Source of the DNA: Hsuehochloa calcarea
Taxonomy: Eukaryota; Streptophyta; Magnoliopsida; Poales; Poaceae
Length of the DNA: 64,000 nucleotides
Reading direction: 5' to 3'
NCBI GenBank assembly: GCA_036346395.1
Contig: CM070606.1
Location: 16,478,915 to 16,542,914, forward strand
Part shown: positions 22,308 to 35,970 of the stretch, in pieces
Numbering within the stretch: position 1 is the first letter of the stretch
Layout of the letters: each line of letters begins with the position of its first letter
Program-made: the position numbers and the translations under genes
Notes under the pieces: model-generated
Database searches by the model: none
Seen by the model: the letters and a program-made list of their open reading frames with translations, nothing else
Told to the model about the DNA's origin: nothing

Positions 22308-24730
22308 ATGGCAACGAACAAGTATTCCACCAAGCCTCCAGTCTTTGATGGCATGGATTACCCTTCCGAAGAGCCGAATGGAAACTTACATCCGTGCACG
22401 TGGGTATGCCATCCGGAGAAAGGTGAAGGTTAGATTTGTTGCTCCCGCCGATGAAAACATCAATGTGGGAAACATGCCCGATGTTGAGGCAAAAGCTAAG
22501 GCAAGGAACATTATCATTCGTGGTTTGAGCGTATGAGCTTGATCGCATTTCTCATTTGATTTACATTTACATCCGGGTGACCTCGATGCATACCATGAGG
22601 GCACCACCCAGATTAAAACGGTTCGACAAGACCAGCTCAGCGAGAATACAAAGAAATTTGAAATTTTTGCCGTGAATCTCTTGACGAAAGTGCTTTTCGA
22701 TTTCCACAAGATTTTGAGCAACCTCCGAGCAGGGCCGGCCTTACATACCCGACTCTGATAACGCCGATGATGCTTTCAGACTTGATCTTCGTGGTTTGGG
22801 AGATGAAAGTGACTACCATCAAGGATAGCACTGACCTCTCGAATTCGACTCTTGATGCGCTTTACTCGCCTAAAGACTCACGAGATTGACATTGTCTCTC
22901 AAGGTCAAGTCACAATGATGGCTTTAGTTATCGATCCCACCTCCGATCTTCTTTCGAGTCGATACGCGGTTCTCCTAGCCGCTCTCGTCACATAACCGAT
23001 GATCGCTAGAGCACTTGAGGATGAACAAATAGCCCTCCTAGCTCGGAAGTTTTCCCATGCTTACAAGAGGAGGAGGGATGGAAAAGAGGAGGTCCTGTGA
23101 TTTGTTTCGAGTGTGGTGGCCCCAACCACATCCGAGCAAACCGTCCCAAGCCGGGAAGGGCAAAGGTGACTATGGCGGTCCGAGCAAGAACGACTACATC
23201 GACAAGAACCGCAACACGAAGCCCTCAAAGACTGACCAAGGCAAGAAGAAGTTCCGCAACTTTGGGAAGGCAAAGAAGTTGTTCCATCGCCCTCACCGCC
23301 TCGATTTAACCTGGACACCAGCCGAGGTGGAGGGGTGGAGGACGATGATGTGAAGGACGATCATTATCCCAAGGACGACGGCAGAACTTCTCCCAAGATG
23401 TGCTTCATGGCCTCTGGGCGAATCGAGCGACAATGAGCAGCATCCGACCGATGAGGTTAGTCCCACTTACGACCAGCTTAATGATGCTTTTCTTAAGCTA
23501 GGTAGATTTCATGCTAAGTCTAGGGCTAAGTGTGCGAGTTGGAGAAGGAAGTAGCTAGACTATCACGGAGCTTACTTTACTTACATCCGCCTCCTCCCGG
23601 ATGATTGTGACACATGTCGTGCTTTGCTTGATGACATGGAAAACTAAGGACCTTGCATGATAGTGTGTCCTCCGAACTTGACATGATTAAAATAGAGAAC
23701 ATTAGTCTTCTTGTGAATTAGAGATGAGTAGGGTAGCACCTCCTTCATCTACTATCGTTGAGGCTATCGCTGCACCTCATGTGAGGTTAAGGACAATTCG
23801 CTTAGAGGTCTTTATACCATGTTGCTTGATCTCGCCTCGAGACTTGTGAAAATTGTAATAATCTCAAGATGAACCTAAACGGCAGATCACAAAATTGTCA
23901 ATTCGAGTCAGCGCTACTAGAGCCCATTGTTTCTTGTTTAAACTGGCCCTAAGTGAATCATTAACTAGAATCAGATTCAAGCAGCTTTCAAGAAATGATT
24001 GATCATAATAACAAATCGCTCAAGATGCTTCTAAGGACCTTATTAGCTCACCATGCAATCAATGTAATAAACTAAAATCTAATTTGGTTGCTTTGATGAA
24101 AAATGTGAAGATAACTAAGGACCTTCTAGAAACACAATCATCCGCTTGTATTGTGTGTGCTGGAAGAAGTCTAAGGGTTTGGTAGAGACGCCTAGCAACG
24201 TTAACCAATCTGCATAGCAAAGAGGATTGTTCCTCAAAGTCGGCCCGGCATGCACAAGCCAATCTTTCCTATGTCGTTGGTTCTTCTTCGCTTCCTTACC
24301 TTCGTTGTTCCTTCTTCCTCGCTTCTTCTTGCACCTTTCTTCGTGAGTGTCAGATCTTATGAACACTCTCGAGAGATTTGTAGGAGGCAAGAAGAAGCTC
24401 AATCTCATTCTAGACCAATCTAAGATTTGCGATTTAATCGTGGTCTAGGATATGACTTTCATGATGATATGAGGAAGCATCCACTTGTCGGGCTCGTAAC
24501 CATAGCACCTGTGTGATCAAAACTAAGCCCAGGATCGAGAAAGTAAATTTCAAATCGGGTTTTGTTCTAAAGGATCTCTCGACAAAGAAGGTAATTCCAC
24601 CGTAGCTTCGCCCTCAAAAGGCGAAGTATCATTGCACCTTTCGTCAAGGATGGACATTTGGTTGATCATTGCTTCAGCGCCAAGATCGCTGAGAGACCGT
24701 GTTGAGTCTCGTTAGGTACATTCAGGTCAC
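22308..24730 (+). pseudogene. SIRE-c gag region, cut off by Tekay-A
   Basis: It is nearly identical in order and sequence to SIRE-b 11172-13600. It starts at MATNKYSTKPP (ATG at 22308), passes METYIRARGYAI and the zinc knuckle CFECGGPNHIRANRP (near 23100-23150), then the Cys-pair coiled-coil stretch, and stops near 24725. The Tekay-A LTR begins at 24731. Its indels differ from those of SIRE-b. No pol is present in the window; it would have continued beyond Tekay-A, but the assembly gap intervenes. Confidence 0.75.
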
Positions 24731-27700
24731 CGTCAACCCGGAACGAAGGATCCCGACTTTCGTGTTCATACACTAGTCCAGATTTCAAAGGTACACATCA
24801 CAAAAATGTTATCACAAACATATCCAAAGTGTATATTTAATAAGCATAGAGTTTATTACAATCGGGGGAAGCCAAATAAAGTATTAAGCTGAAGCAAAAC
24901 ATAATGGTAAGCCACACGACACGCCACAGTAATCGCTCTGAGGTCGCCGCTTAATCGCCCCGCCTCACCTTCTCGATAGCGCTTTCTCCTCAATAATAAT
25001 ATTCAAGAAGAGTGAGCACTACAACCGTGTTCGCAAATTACACCCAATACGTAATTTAGAATGCATGCATAAGTTATTCAAAGGAAGGTTGTAGGGTTTA
25101 TTTGCGTAAATCAGCCTTTTTGGTTTAAATATTTATACTAAGTTTCAAGGCACATTTTCATTACATAACTAAAATCAGATTTAAAATTTATCATTTTATA
25201 GTGGATAACCTCCATAGGAAACATGGTGAAGGATACCCTCCTATCACAAGGCTACCCGCCCAAATTTACCACAAGGATTAACCATCCTCAAATCATGTCC
25301 AAAGTTATTTTAAAACCAAAACAAATCTAACTTAGAGTGGCTTTGCTCAAGATGTCCATGACCGTGGACACGGCTATTCAATAGATTTACACTCTGCAGA
25401 GGTGGTACAACTTACCCACACGAGATAATTTGCTGCTATGTCGGCCAATACACACTTCCTTAGGTGTGTGACTAGGCAATTATCACAGGCTTCCAATGCA
25501 TTACCTCAATACCAATATGCCCGCTAAGGTTTCACTTCCATTAGGCTAACCACTTGCTGGAAACCCCCTCTTGCGCCAAGTGGGAATAAAGTCTAACCGA
25601 CACCCACACAACAAAAATGGCATAAACAATACTGAGGTAATACAAATTATTAAGCCTGGTTCTACCCATACGTAACATGTGGTAGTACGGTGGAGCTTTT
25701 GCAAGATGCGCTCAAAGGCCGGTCCTTAATCTACTTGGGAAACTTTCAATAAAAACCTGGTCTCACCCCAACTGTGACAGTGCCTGCATAAACCCGCACT
25801 CCACCAACGGTCCATGTTTGCCAAGTATAAACCATTTTCTTTTATTTTTATAATTTTCAAAGACATTTGTAAAGTCCACCATGACAAAGCAATGTCATAG
25901 GCTTTTTATCAATTTATGAAATTTTGGCTAAATTCTCCCAAAGTCAAATATTTCATGGTATAAGCATTTGCTATGCATATATTTATTTTTAAATTCATTT
26001 GACTAAGGTTACAAGGAATTGATAATACAACAATCAAATTTGGCTATACAAAGGAATTGGAATAATTAAATATTTAAAACAGAATTTAAAATAATTAAAT
26101 ACAATTATGCATGCAATAATAATTTAAAATGAAATTAAATAATTTTAAATATTGGGGCAAATGGTCAATGGTGTAACTTGCCTTGCTCAAATTCCTGTAT
26201 TCTACTTCTTCAATAGGGTCAAGCTCTCCGAGTCGCCAAAATCTATACGCGAAAATATTCCAAATTCAAATGTAATACAAATGAACACAAATAAATTCAA
26301 ATGAAAATTCAAATTAATTCCAAATTAAATAATTTTGGTTTAGTTAGCTAGATCTTGATTTTATACAAATTTAGAAATTTGAATCACCTAAATCGGAGTT
26401 TGTATGAAGAAATACGAGCTCCTCGGAAGTTTAAACCTAAATTAAATCCTAAAATCAGAATTTCCGAATTTTCCAATTAAATTTCTAAAGGAAAATATCT
26501 TTATTGCGCCACCGACGCAAGAAGATCGCGTAATCGAGATCGACAAGGGCCCGCAAGAAAGATGGATCGAGTCCACAATGAGGCGCAAGTCCACGGTGGA
26601 CTTGCACGCAATAAAGGCGGCGGGCAAATTGCAGCCGCGCTGCCAAGGCCGGCCGGGCACCACGCTGGCCGACTTGGTCGCCACGCACGCGAAAACGGTG
26701 AGGTGGCGCCGAGGTGGTCACCACGCTGCCGCCGAGAGGGAGGCGCCGAACCGAGGGTACCGGCGACGGCGCGCGGCGAGCCCGGTGAGGTGCACAAAAT
26801 ATTCAGAGGTGATGCCGAGTGCGAGAGCGCCACTCGGCGACGCGAGGGCGTGGCCGGAAGATGGTTGGCGACGGCGAGAGGCGGCGATGTGGTTCGGCTG
26901 CTGGCGGCGAAGGAGCCCGACGACGCCCGAGGCGCGGAGGTGCGCACTAGGTTCGCGGTGCCGAGGCGGCGGTGCGGTGCGGCCGAGGCGGCCGGAGGTT
27001 CACCGGTGGCGGCTAGAGGCAATGGAGCACGCCGCCGGCATGAGAGAGAAGAGCCAAATGCGCGATCGGGAGCGAGGGAGGTGTGGAGAGTTGGGGCAAA
27101 AGCTTGAGGGAGTAGAGGCGCACCCGTGCTCCCTTTATAGGGCGAGGGTGAGGCCGAGATGGAGATCGTGGGCAGGTGGCAACGCCGCTTATGGAGGTGA
27201 GGGCGGCGGCAAGCATAAATGAAGTTTTTAAGGCGAGTAAAGCGTGGAACGAACGCGCGGAACGGCCGCTTATTGCGCTGTGATGGCGAGAGAAATGGGG
27301 GAGGGAATCACGGGCTTGATGAGCTCCAGGCGAGCTGTAATGGCGGCGAGAGCGACGGACGCGCGGAGAAGACGAGCGCGAGGAAGACGACGCTTATGCA
27401 AAGGGCCCCACCGACAAATGAGACAGAGAGAGGAGAGAGGGCGCGGCGGATTGATGTCGGCCGTCCGATTTGATCGGACGGCTCGCAAGTATCGCTGGGA
27501 GAGTTGGGCCGAGACGCCAAGACAAGGCCGGGCTTCGCCCAAGATCAGAGCAAAGAATTTTAAATTCTTTTTCAATTGATTTAATTCCAGAAATTCAAAT
27601 AGGCTTTAGAAAATAGTAAATGAAGTCCAAAAATTTTGAGAAAATTCACAGAAATTCTATGAGGCATTCTGGACTTAAATAAAATAATTCCAACTTTTAG

Positions 27701-27829
27701 TTGGTAATAGATTTTGCACATAAATTCTTTTAGTCTTAATATACTTTAGGAAAAGCTTTTAAAATTTTAAAATCCACAAAAATTATTGATGTTTTATTTT
27801 CAATCGAAATTGAAATTTTGGGTCATATA
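24731..27829 (-). repeat. 3' LTR of Tekay-A (minus strand)
   Basis: About 3.1 kb. The plus strand starts CGTCAACCCGGAACG, where Tekay-B has TGTCGAACCC, and ends near GAAATTTTGGGTCATATA, where Tekay-B has ...GGGTATTATTACA; both ends are slightly decayed. It matches 33119-35970 closely. The half nearest the pol end is AT-rich at its edge and GC-rich at 26550-27530; plus-strand frames of up to 214 codons there are compositional. The minus-strand promoter word CTATAAAGGG is at 27131-27140. Confidence 0.85.
27131..27140 (-). promoter_or_regulatory. TATA box of the Tekay-A 3' LTR
   Basis: The minus strand reads CTATAAAGGG followed by AGCAC. The same word is at 35524-35533 in the other LTR, and a variant CCTATAAAAG is at about 56551-56559 in Tekay-B. 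It sets the likely U3/R border. Confidence 0.6.
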
Positions 27830-30800
27830 AACCTACTCCCTTAAAGGGAATCTCGATTTTAGATTCAGACTTGGTCAAGAAAAGGTAGGGATACTCGGCC
27901 TCAAAACTTCTTCTCCCCCTGTAGCTTCTTCTTCAATGATTGCTCCATCGAACCTTACAAGAACGAATGACTTTGCTTCGTGACGCTGCTCGCCACATCG
28001 AGAATCTTGATTGGTTGTTCCACATAGGTGAGATCTTCCTCAAGATCGATGCTCTCGAGCGTGTTTCTTCCGCTGGTACTGAGACATTTCTTTAATCGAT
28101 ACATGGAAGACATTGTGAACAATGATGAGATGCGGTAGTTCCAATCGATAAGCAACTTCACCTCTTTTTGCCAAAATCTTATAGGGTCCGACAAATCTGG
28201 TGCGAAGTTTTCCTTTAGTCTCAAATCTCTTCACTCCTGAGTGGAGTTACCCGAGATAGACAAAATCTCCCATCTCGAAGGATAGTTCTCTCCGACGATT
28301 ACTCAGATAACTCTTTGTCGGGTTTGAGCTACTTTCAGACGCTCTCTTATTGCTTTTACCTTACTTTCAGCTTCTTTTATCAATTCTGGTCCGAAGAATT
28401 GGTGTTCTCCTACTTGATCCCAAAGGAGAGGGGTTCTACACTTTCTACCATACAATGCTTCAAATGGCGACATCTGTAGGCTAGCTTGAAAGTCGTTGTT
28501 GTAGGAAAATTCTGATAGGGCAAATTCTTATCCCAAACCTTCTTCCATAATCTATAGCACAAGCTCAAGCATGTCTTCTAGGACCCGATTTACACGCTCA
28601 CCGCCATCTGCTTGGGGATGATATGTCAGGTCAAGTTGAGTCTGGTTCCTAAAGCTTCATGTAGACTCGCCAAAATTTTGAAATGAATCATGAACCTCTG
28701 CTGTATACAATTTTCTTGGGTATACCATGTAGATGACGATCCTCGCCATGTACAATTTCGCTAACTTATTGCTTCGTAAGTGGTCTTGATCGAATAAAAT
28801 GAGCAACTTTTGTTAATCGGTCAATTATCACCCAAATGGAATCACAACCCGATTGGGTCCTAGGTAGTCCGTGATAAAATCCATACCAATCTCCTCCCAT
28901 TTCCACTGGAATTGGTAATGGTTGTAATAATCCGGCAGTTCTCGATGTTCGCTTTAACACGCGACATACATCACAACGCAACAAACTCGCCGATCTCGCT
29001 CATACTAACCCACCAATACTTTTCCTTCAGATCCCGTACATCTTGGTACTCCCGGATGGATAGAGTAAGGTGATTCATGAGCTTTTCGTAATCGCTTGTC
29101 CGGTTTCATGATGTTTAGGTACACAGATGCGTTGCTAAACCATACTGCTCCTCGCGCCTTCGTAAAATCCTCGGGCTTTGCCTCTTCTCATGTTTTTCAT
29201 GATTTCTTTGATGTCTTCGCTTTCTAGCCGTTTTTCTCTCGATCCGACTTTGTATGGTTGGTTGACTTCCACCGTGTTGATATACACCTTGATCGACAAT
29301 TTCCGATTCGGATGCTTTAGTTCTTCATACAACTCGTTGATTTTCTTGAACTAACACCGTGTTGCAAGATGCTTTCCTACTCGAGCATCCGCTACCACGC
29401 TGGCTTTACTCGGTGATAATGAATTCCAAGGTCATAATCCTTTATCGCCTCTAACCATCTTCTTTGCCCGAGATTAAGATCCGATCGGTGAAGATATATT
29501 TCAAACTCTTATGATCTCGGAAAATCTCACAATGTTACCAATGAGATAATGCCGCCGATTTTCAAAGCATGCACAATTGCCGCTAACTCTAAATCATGAG
29601 TTGATAATTTCTTCATGTGGCCTTAATCGACGAGATGCATAAGCCACAACCTTTCCTTCCTCGTGATCAAGACATCCTAGTTCTCGCGGATGCGCCACGT
29701 AAAACTTCAAAATCCTTACGATATCCGTAAAACTAGCATCGTGCAGTAGACTAGTCTTTTCTTCACCTCTTGAAAACTATGTTCACAAGCACTTGTCCAT
29801 TCAAATTTCTTTTCCTTCTTCGGTTGAGTCATGGGTTTGGCGATCTTGGAGAAACTTTCAATGAATTTGCAGAGTACCCACTAATCCGAGAAAACTTCAC
29901 TTCGTGATGTACTTGGGTTGCTTCCAATCCATTACAGCCTTCAACCTTTGAGGGGTCCATCGAACTCCTCCCGCCGACACAATGTGTCCAAGAAAAGCCA
30001 CTTGATCGAGCCAAAATTCACTTTTGCCGAGTTTGGCATAAAGTTGGTGTTCTCAAGTTTGTCCAAAATAATTCGAGATGTTTTTCATGCTCTTCCATAT
30101 CTCTTGAGTAGATGAGAATATCATCTATGAATACCACCACAAACTTATCCAAGAATTCCATGAACACTTTGTTCATCATATTCATGAAATAAGCAGGCAT
30201 TTGTTAGTCCAAATGACATCACCGTGAACTCGCATACCCATATCCGTGGTGAAAGTCGCCTTAATATCTTCCGGGCCGATTTCGAAATCGATGGTAGCCT
30301 CGACTCAAATCAATCTTGAGAAAACATCGCTCCTTTGTTGATCAAACAGATCATCTATCCTAGGTAACGGTACTTGTTTTTGATTGTTACCTCGCTGAGT
30401 GATCTATAGTCCACACACATTCTCATACTATTGTCTTTCTTTTGACAAATAGTACCGAGCTCCCAAGGCGATGAACTTGCTGAATGTAACCTTTACTCAG
30501 TAGTTCTTCGATCCGCTTCTTCAACTCGCTAGATCATTTGCCGAGATTCTCGTAGGGTCGCTCAAATTGGAGCACCCCTCGACTAAGTCAATTAAGAACA
30601 TTATGTCCCGGTCCGTGGCATACTGTAAGTCCTCCGAAAAACATCCGATATTCTTGTACCACGGTATATCTTCCAGCCACTTCCTTTAAATCGGTCAAGA
30701 TAGGACTTCTTCCCGTAGAAGTCTTGGGTTGGAACTCTACCAAATCCCTTGTTCATTGGTGAGGTTGATAGATCTACTAGCACAATCTATCCTCGCCTCG

Positions 30801-31010
30801 ATTTTTGGCAAACCACCATTCCAAGAATTACGCCCAATCCTTGTAACGCAGACTATTAAGTTGGCCGAGAAAGTTACTCCGAGATTTCAAAGGTAAGATT
30901 TGGATGTAATAAACTAGCCTCATTTCGAGCCCGGGAATGGATTAACATGGGCTTAACTAAGGGGAGGTAGATAACCCATATTTTTCCACAAACTTATTTG
31001 ACACAAAAGA
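27830..31010 (-). pseudogene. Tekay-A pol: protease, RT, RNase H, integrase, chromodomain, frame broken
   Basis: The minus strand has the same domain order as Tekay-B but with many indels. RT pieces include [20 protein letters not shown] with the FIDD catalytic motif at 30120-30131. RNase H words lie near 29400-29650. Integrase shows a CDVC zinc pair near 28970 and the GDWYGF and [20 protein letters not shown] stretch (28800-28920). The chromodomain end reads VEQPIKILDVA (near 28000), placing it with chromoviruses. Aligned with Tekay-B, breaks often fall where Tekay-B has CTG or CAG. Usual activities are processing, cDNA synthesis and targeting of integration to heterochromatin. Confidence 0.8.
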
Positions 31011-32197
31011 ATGCTAAGCTCCTAATCAAATAAAACCTGATGCCGTACTAAGTTGACAAGGAACGTACTAAGAACAACATCCGTGTCCGATAGGTTTCCT
31101 CTCGCGGTGACGTGATTCACACGCCCTTCATGAACTCGACCACCGGTCTTGAGGGACCGCCGAGACCAAACTCCGGAGTTGGCTTGACGGGGTGGCAGGT
31201 CACGCTTCTTGGGACACTTATTGGCATAGTGACCCAACTCGCGTGCAAGAAAGCAAGTGATTCCCGCCGTGGAAATAGCCGGCTTCACTGAATCGACCTC
31301 CGCATTTAACTACTACGAATCCTAAGTATTTGGGCGCGAATCGAGCCGAACTCGTGTAGTAGTCCGAATCTCCCACGCCGAGGTGGTCGAGATCGAGAAA
31401 CGAGGCTTGGGTAGTCCTCCCGAGTTAAACTTCGAGCCGCCATCCTCCGCTTATGATTCTCCATTTCTCGATGTTTGCCTTCCCGGCGATGGCCTTATTT
31501 ACCAACCGAAAGTCGGTAAAATCTCGAGAAATCAAACGAACAGAGAGTTCGCTGCTCAACCCTTCCGTAAATCGCTTGCCTCGCCTTCATCTCTCGCTAC
31601 ATCCTCGTGGGCATATCGAGCAAGTTGGTTAAACTTATGCGATATCACGATCGAACGGTTTCTCTTGGCGAGCGAGCTAAACTCCTTCTTTTCAAGGTAA
31701 TCATGCCGATGGAATGTGAGATCGACGGAAAGCTTGCATGAACTCATCCCAAGTGATTTCTGGGCATTAGCATGAGACATGCTGAAATTATCCCACCATT
31801 CTCGATGCGGACCCATCAATTGATGAGAGGCAAACAAAACTCTCTCACGATCCGTGCATTGAGCAATATCCAGCTTTCTTTCCAATGACCCCGAGCCAAT
31901 CATCTCTGGCCCATGGGTTCCGTGGTTACTAGAAAACGCTATGGATGCATCCTCATGAACTCGACAAAGTTACTCTTGTGGGAGGTGGAGGAGCATGATA
32001 GGTCACGACGCTTGGGTATTCTGATTGCCGTGAAGGGATCGGCTAGCAACTCAATCGATGAGTCCGATTGGCCATCATTTGGCGCCGCCAGAGCTTCAGC
32101 TTGAGGAGGTGGTGGTCGTTGAACTGGTTTTCTTGATATTTGGCATTCTCATTTCCTTGCCTCTAGCACCGACACTTCCGGCAAGGGTGGTCACCAT
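31011..32197 (-). pseudogene. Tekay-A gag, frame broken
   Basis: It starts at the minus-strand ATG at 32197 (MVTT-type start as in Tekay-B). It contains KLDIAQCTDRERVLFASHQL and EWWDNFSMSHANAQ (31750-31870), and near 31220-31280 a zinc-knuckle region LARELGHYANKCPKK. Relative to the intact 311-codon frame of Tekay-B, it has at least three frame changes. Gag forms the particle shell and binds RNA. Confidence 0.75.
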
Positions 32198-32392
32198 CCG
32201 ATGAACTCTTCATAGATTAGACAAGAGAGACAGAATTATAAGAGTATAGATCTAAAATAGCCCAAATTCAACAAACACAAGACAAGAACATTTCAAGAAA
32301 ATAATTTATTTTTATTTTATTAATTCATTATGGCTACTACAAAGGTTTGGTAGCTCATAATTCGCAACTAAAGGAAAAATTTAAGGTCAAAT

Positions 32393-33000
32393 CTATGGTG
32401 TTATTGGGGTATAACTGCTCACTAGAACTAGCCTCGCCTTCCTTGTAGGAGGCCGCTTTTTTCTCGCAGCCTTCAACTTTTCTTCTGATCTTGTAATTTC
32501 ACTTGCAGGAGAGACAATTTCATCTAGTGTATTCTCGTAGGCATAATCCATGGCTCGCCGATCCACTGATGAGTGAGATCGGATGCTCTTCATCTCTAGT
32601 TGAGCGAAAGCACTGCCATGCCGGGTTGGGATGTGCATTGGGTAATAGTGGAACCCAAAGGCCGTTGAGGCGATGATCGAGATGTAGCGGTTCGCGGGTT
32701 GCTTCCGGTCAGATCCTCGATGCCTTCGCAAGGTGTCTCGTCGCATTGGGGCATCAAGACGTGGAAGTCTGTGTTCGGCGATAGATTGGAGTAGAGGATC
32801 ACCTCTACTTCCACCGCTCCTCGATTTCCCACCTTATACTTGTATCCTTGATACGCCGGTCTTTCTTCAAAGTCCAAGTGTCGCATCATCTTCCGTGAGA
32901 ATGGCGCCCAATGACCAAAGAAGACTCCATGGGAAATGGCATTCTGAACTTCACCATCTACAATTTTGAAAAGGAGATGAGTTAGTAAATAATTTTTCAA
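32393..33000 (-). pseudogene. Tekay-A orf0, extra reading frame between 5' LTR and gag
   Basis: The minus strand encodes VQNAISHGVFFGHWAPFSRK, LDFEERPAYQGYKYKVGN, VILYSNLSPNTDFHV, then in another frame GFHYYPMHIPTRHGSA and a Lys/Glu-rich C-terminus. Tekay-B has the same protein at 61859-62440. Conservation of protein words across two copies argues it was translated. From memory, rice RIRE3/RIRE8-type elements carry an orf0 at this position; function unknown. Confidence 0.6.
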
Positions 33001-33102
33001 GAGAAAAGTTGAGAAATGACCTGTAAGACCAAGTTATTTTTAATTTTCAAAATAAATCCTTAAGGGTTTGATTTCCTTCTAGGTCACGACCTACAATGAT
33101 AT

Positions 33103-33114
33103 GGCTCGATACCA
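33103..33114 (-). other. Primer binding site of Tekay-A
   Basis: The minus strand reads TGGTATCGAGCC just inside the right LTR. Tekay-B has the full TGGTATCAGAGCC at the same place, so Tekay-A shows the one-base loss inside CAG. Confidence 0.85.
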
Positions 33115-33118
33115 CTTT

Positions 33119-35970
33119 TGTCTAACCCGGAACGAAGGATCCCGAATTCTCTTGTTCATACACTAGTCCAGATTTCCAGCAGTACACAAATACAAAAATG
33201 TTATCACAAACATATCCAACAGGTATATTTAATAAGCATAGAGTTTATTACAACCGGGCCTAGGCCAAATAAAGTATTAAGCGGAAGGAAAATATAATGG
33301 TAAGCCACACGATACGCCACAGGCAATCGTCTGGAGGTCGCTGCCTAATCGTCCTGCTCCTCACCTTCTAGATAGCAGTCTTCTCCTCAATAATAATATT
33401 CAGAAGAGTGAGTACTACAATCGTGCTCGCAAATTACACCCAATACGTAATTTAGAATGCATGCATAAGTTATTCAAAGGAAGGTTGTAGGGTTTATTTG
33501 CGTAAATCAGCCTTTTTGGTTTAAATATTTATACTAAGTTTCAAGGCACATTTTCATTACATAACTAAAATCAGATTTAAAATTTATCATTTTATAGTGG
33601 ATAACCTCCATATGAAACATGGTGAAGGATACCCTCCTATCACAAGGCTACCCGCCTAAATTTACCACAAGGATTAACCATCCTCAAATCATGTCCAAAG
33701 TTATTTTAAAACCAAAACAAATCTAACTTAGAGTGGCTTTGCTCAAGATGTCCATGACCGTGGACACGGCTATTCAATAGATTTACACTCGCAGAGGTGG
33801 TACAACTTTACCCACACGAGATAATTTGTCTGCTATGCTCGCCAATACACACTTCCTTAGGTGTGTGACTAGGCAATTATCACATGCTTCCAATGCATTA
33901 CCTCAATACCAATATGCCCGCTAAGGTTTCACTTCCATTAGGCTAACCACCACTTGAAACCCTCTTGCGCTAAGTGGGAATAAAGTCTAACCGACACCCA
34001 CACAACAAAAATGGCATAAACAATACCGAGGTAATACAAATTATTAAGCCCGGTTCTCGCCCATACGTAACATGTGGTAGTACGGTGGAGCTTTTGCAAG
34101 ATGCGGCTCAAAGGCCGCCCTTAATCTACTTGGGCAACTTTCAATAAAAACCCCTGGTCTCAGCCCCCAACTGCAGACAGTTCTGCATAAACTCGCACCC
34201 ACCAACTATCCATGTTTGCCCAAGTATAAACCATTTTCTTTTATTTTTATAATTTTCAAAGACATTTGCAAAAGTCCACCATGACAAAGCAATGTCATAG
34301 CTTTTTATCAATTTATGAAATTTTGGCTAAATTCTCCCAAAGTCAAATATTTCATGGTATAAGCATTTGCTATGCATATATTTATTTTTAAATTCATTTG
34401 ACTAAGGTTACAAGGAATTGATAATACAACAATCAAATTTGGCTATACAAAGGAATTGGAATAATTAAATATTTAAAACAGAATTTAAAATAATTAAATA
34501 CAATTATGCATGCAATAATAATTTAAATGTAAATTAAATAATTTTAAATATTGGGGCAAATGGTCAATGGTGTAACTTGCCTTGCTCAAATTCCTGGTAT
34601 TCTACTTCTTCAATAGGGTCAAGCTCTCCGAGTCGCCAAAATCTATACGCTAAAATATTCCAAATTCAAACAGTATCACAAATGAACACAAATAAATTCA
34701 AATGAAAATTCAAATTAATTCCAAATTAAATAATTTTGGTTTAGTTAGCTAGATCTTGATTTTATACAAATTTAGAAATTTGAATCACCTAAATCGGAGT
34801 TTGTATGAAGAAATACGAGCTCTCGGAAGTTTAAAACCTAAATTAAATCCTAAAATCGAATTTCCGAATTTTCCAATTAAATTTCTAAAGGAAAATATCT
34901 TTATTGCGCCACCGACGCCGCAGAAGATCGCATCGAGATCGACAAGGGCTCAAGACAAGATGGATCGAGTCCACAATGAGGCGCAAGTCCACGGTGGACT
35001 CTTGCACGCAATAAGGGGGGCAACAGTGGGCCGGCGCAAGGCTGGCCAAGGCCGGGCACCACGCTGCTAACGACTTCTACGCCACGCACGCGAAAACGGT
35101 GAGGTGGCGCTCGAGGTGGTCGACCACGCGGCGCCGGAGAGGGAGGCGCCGGAACCGAGGGTACCGCGATTGGCATCGCGGGCGAGCTCCGGTGAGGTGC
35201 ACAAATATTCGTGAGGTGATGTTGAGGCGAGGCGCCACCGGCGACGCGAGGGCGTGGCTTGGAAGATGGTCGGCGACGGCAGAGGCGCGCGGTGGTCTTG
35301 GCTGCATGCGAAGCGAGCCCGCGACGCCCGAGGGCGGAGGCGCGCACTAGGTTCGCGTGCCGAGGCGGCGGTGGTGCGGTCGAGGCGGCCGGAGGTTCAC
35401 CTGGCGGCGCTTAGAGGCAATGGAGCACGCCGGCCGCGAGAGAAGAGCCAAATGCGCGATCGGGAGCGAGGGAGGTGGAGAGTTGGGGCAAAAGCTTGAG
35501 GGAGTAGAGGCGCACCCTGTGCTCCCTTTATAGGGCGAGGGCGAGGCCGGAGATGGAGATCGTGGGCAGGTGGCAACGGCCGCTTATGGAGGTGAGGGCG
35601 GCGCATAGCATAATGAAGTTTTAAGGTGAGTAAAGCCGGAACGAACGCGTGGAATGGCCGCTTCACCGCATGTGATGGCGAGAGAAATGGGGAGGGAATC
35701 ACGGGCTTGATGAGCTCCTGTGCGAGCCAGAATGGCGGCAAGAGCGACTGACGCGCTGGAGAAGACGAAGCGCGAGGAAGACGACACTATGCAAAGGGCC
35801 CCACCCGACAAATGAGACAGAGAGAGGGAGAGAGGGCGCGGGCGATTGATGTCTACCGTCCGATTTTGATCGACGTTCACAAGCATTCGCTGCTGGGGAG
35901 AGTTGGGTCGAGACGCACAAGGTCGGGCTTCGCCCAAGATCAGAAAGCAGAATTTTAAATTCTTTTCAAT
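33119..35970 (-). repeat. 5' LTR of Tekay-A, cut by the assembly gap
   Basis: It starts TGTCTAACCCGGAACG and matches 24731-27829 up to the Ns; about 255 bp of the expected end is missing. TATA word at 35524-35533. Stretches of more than 100 bp are identical between the two LTRs, with differences at CTG/CAG/CGG triplets. Confidence 0.85.

Noticed and set aside
26562..27579. Overlapping long plus-strand frames (up to 214 codons), Arg/Ala/Gly-rich
   Set aside because: They lie in the GC-rich part of the Tekay-A LTR. Similar but non-matching frames occur in several phases and both strands in the other LTR copies (35100-35700 and 56190-56980). No domain is seen and the protein sequence is not conserved between copies.
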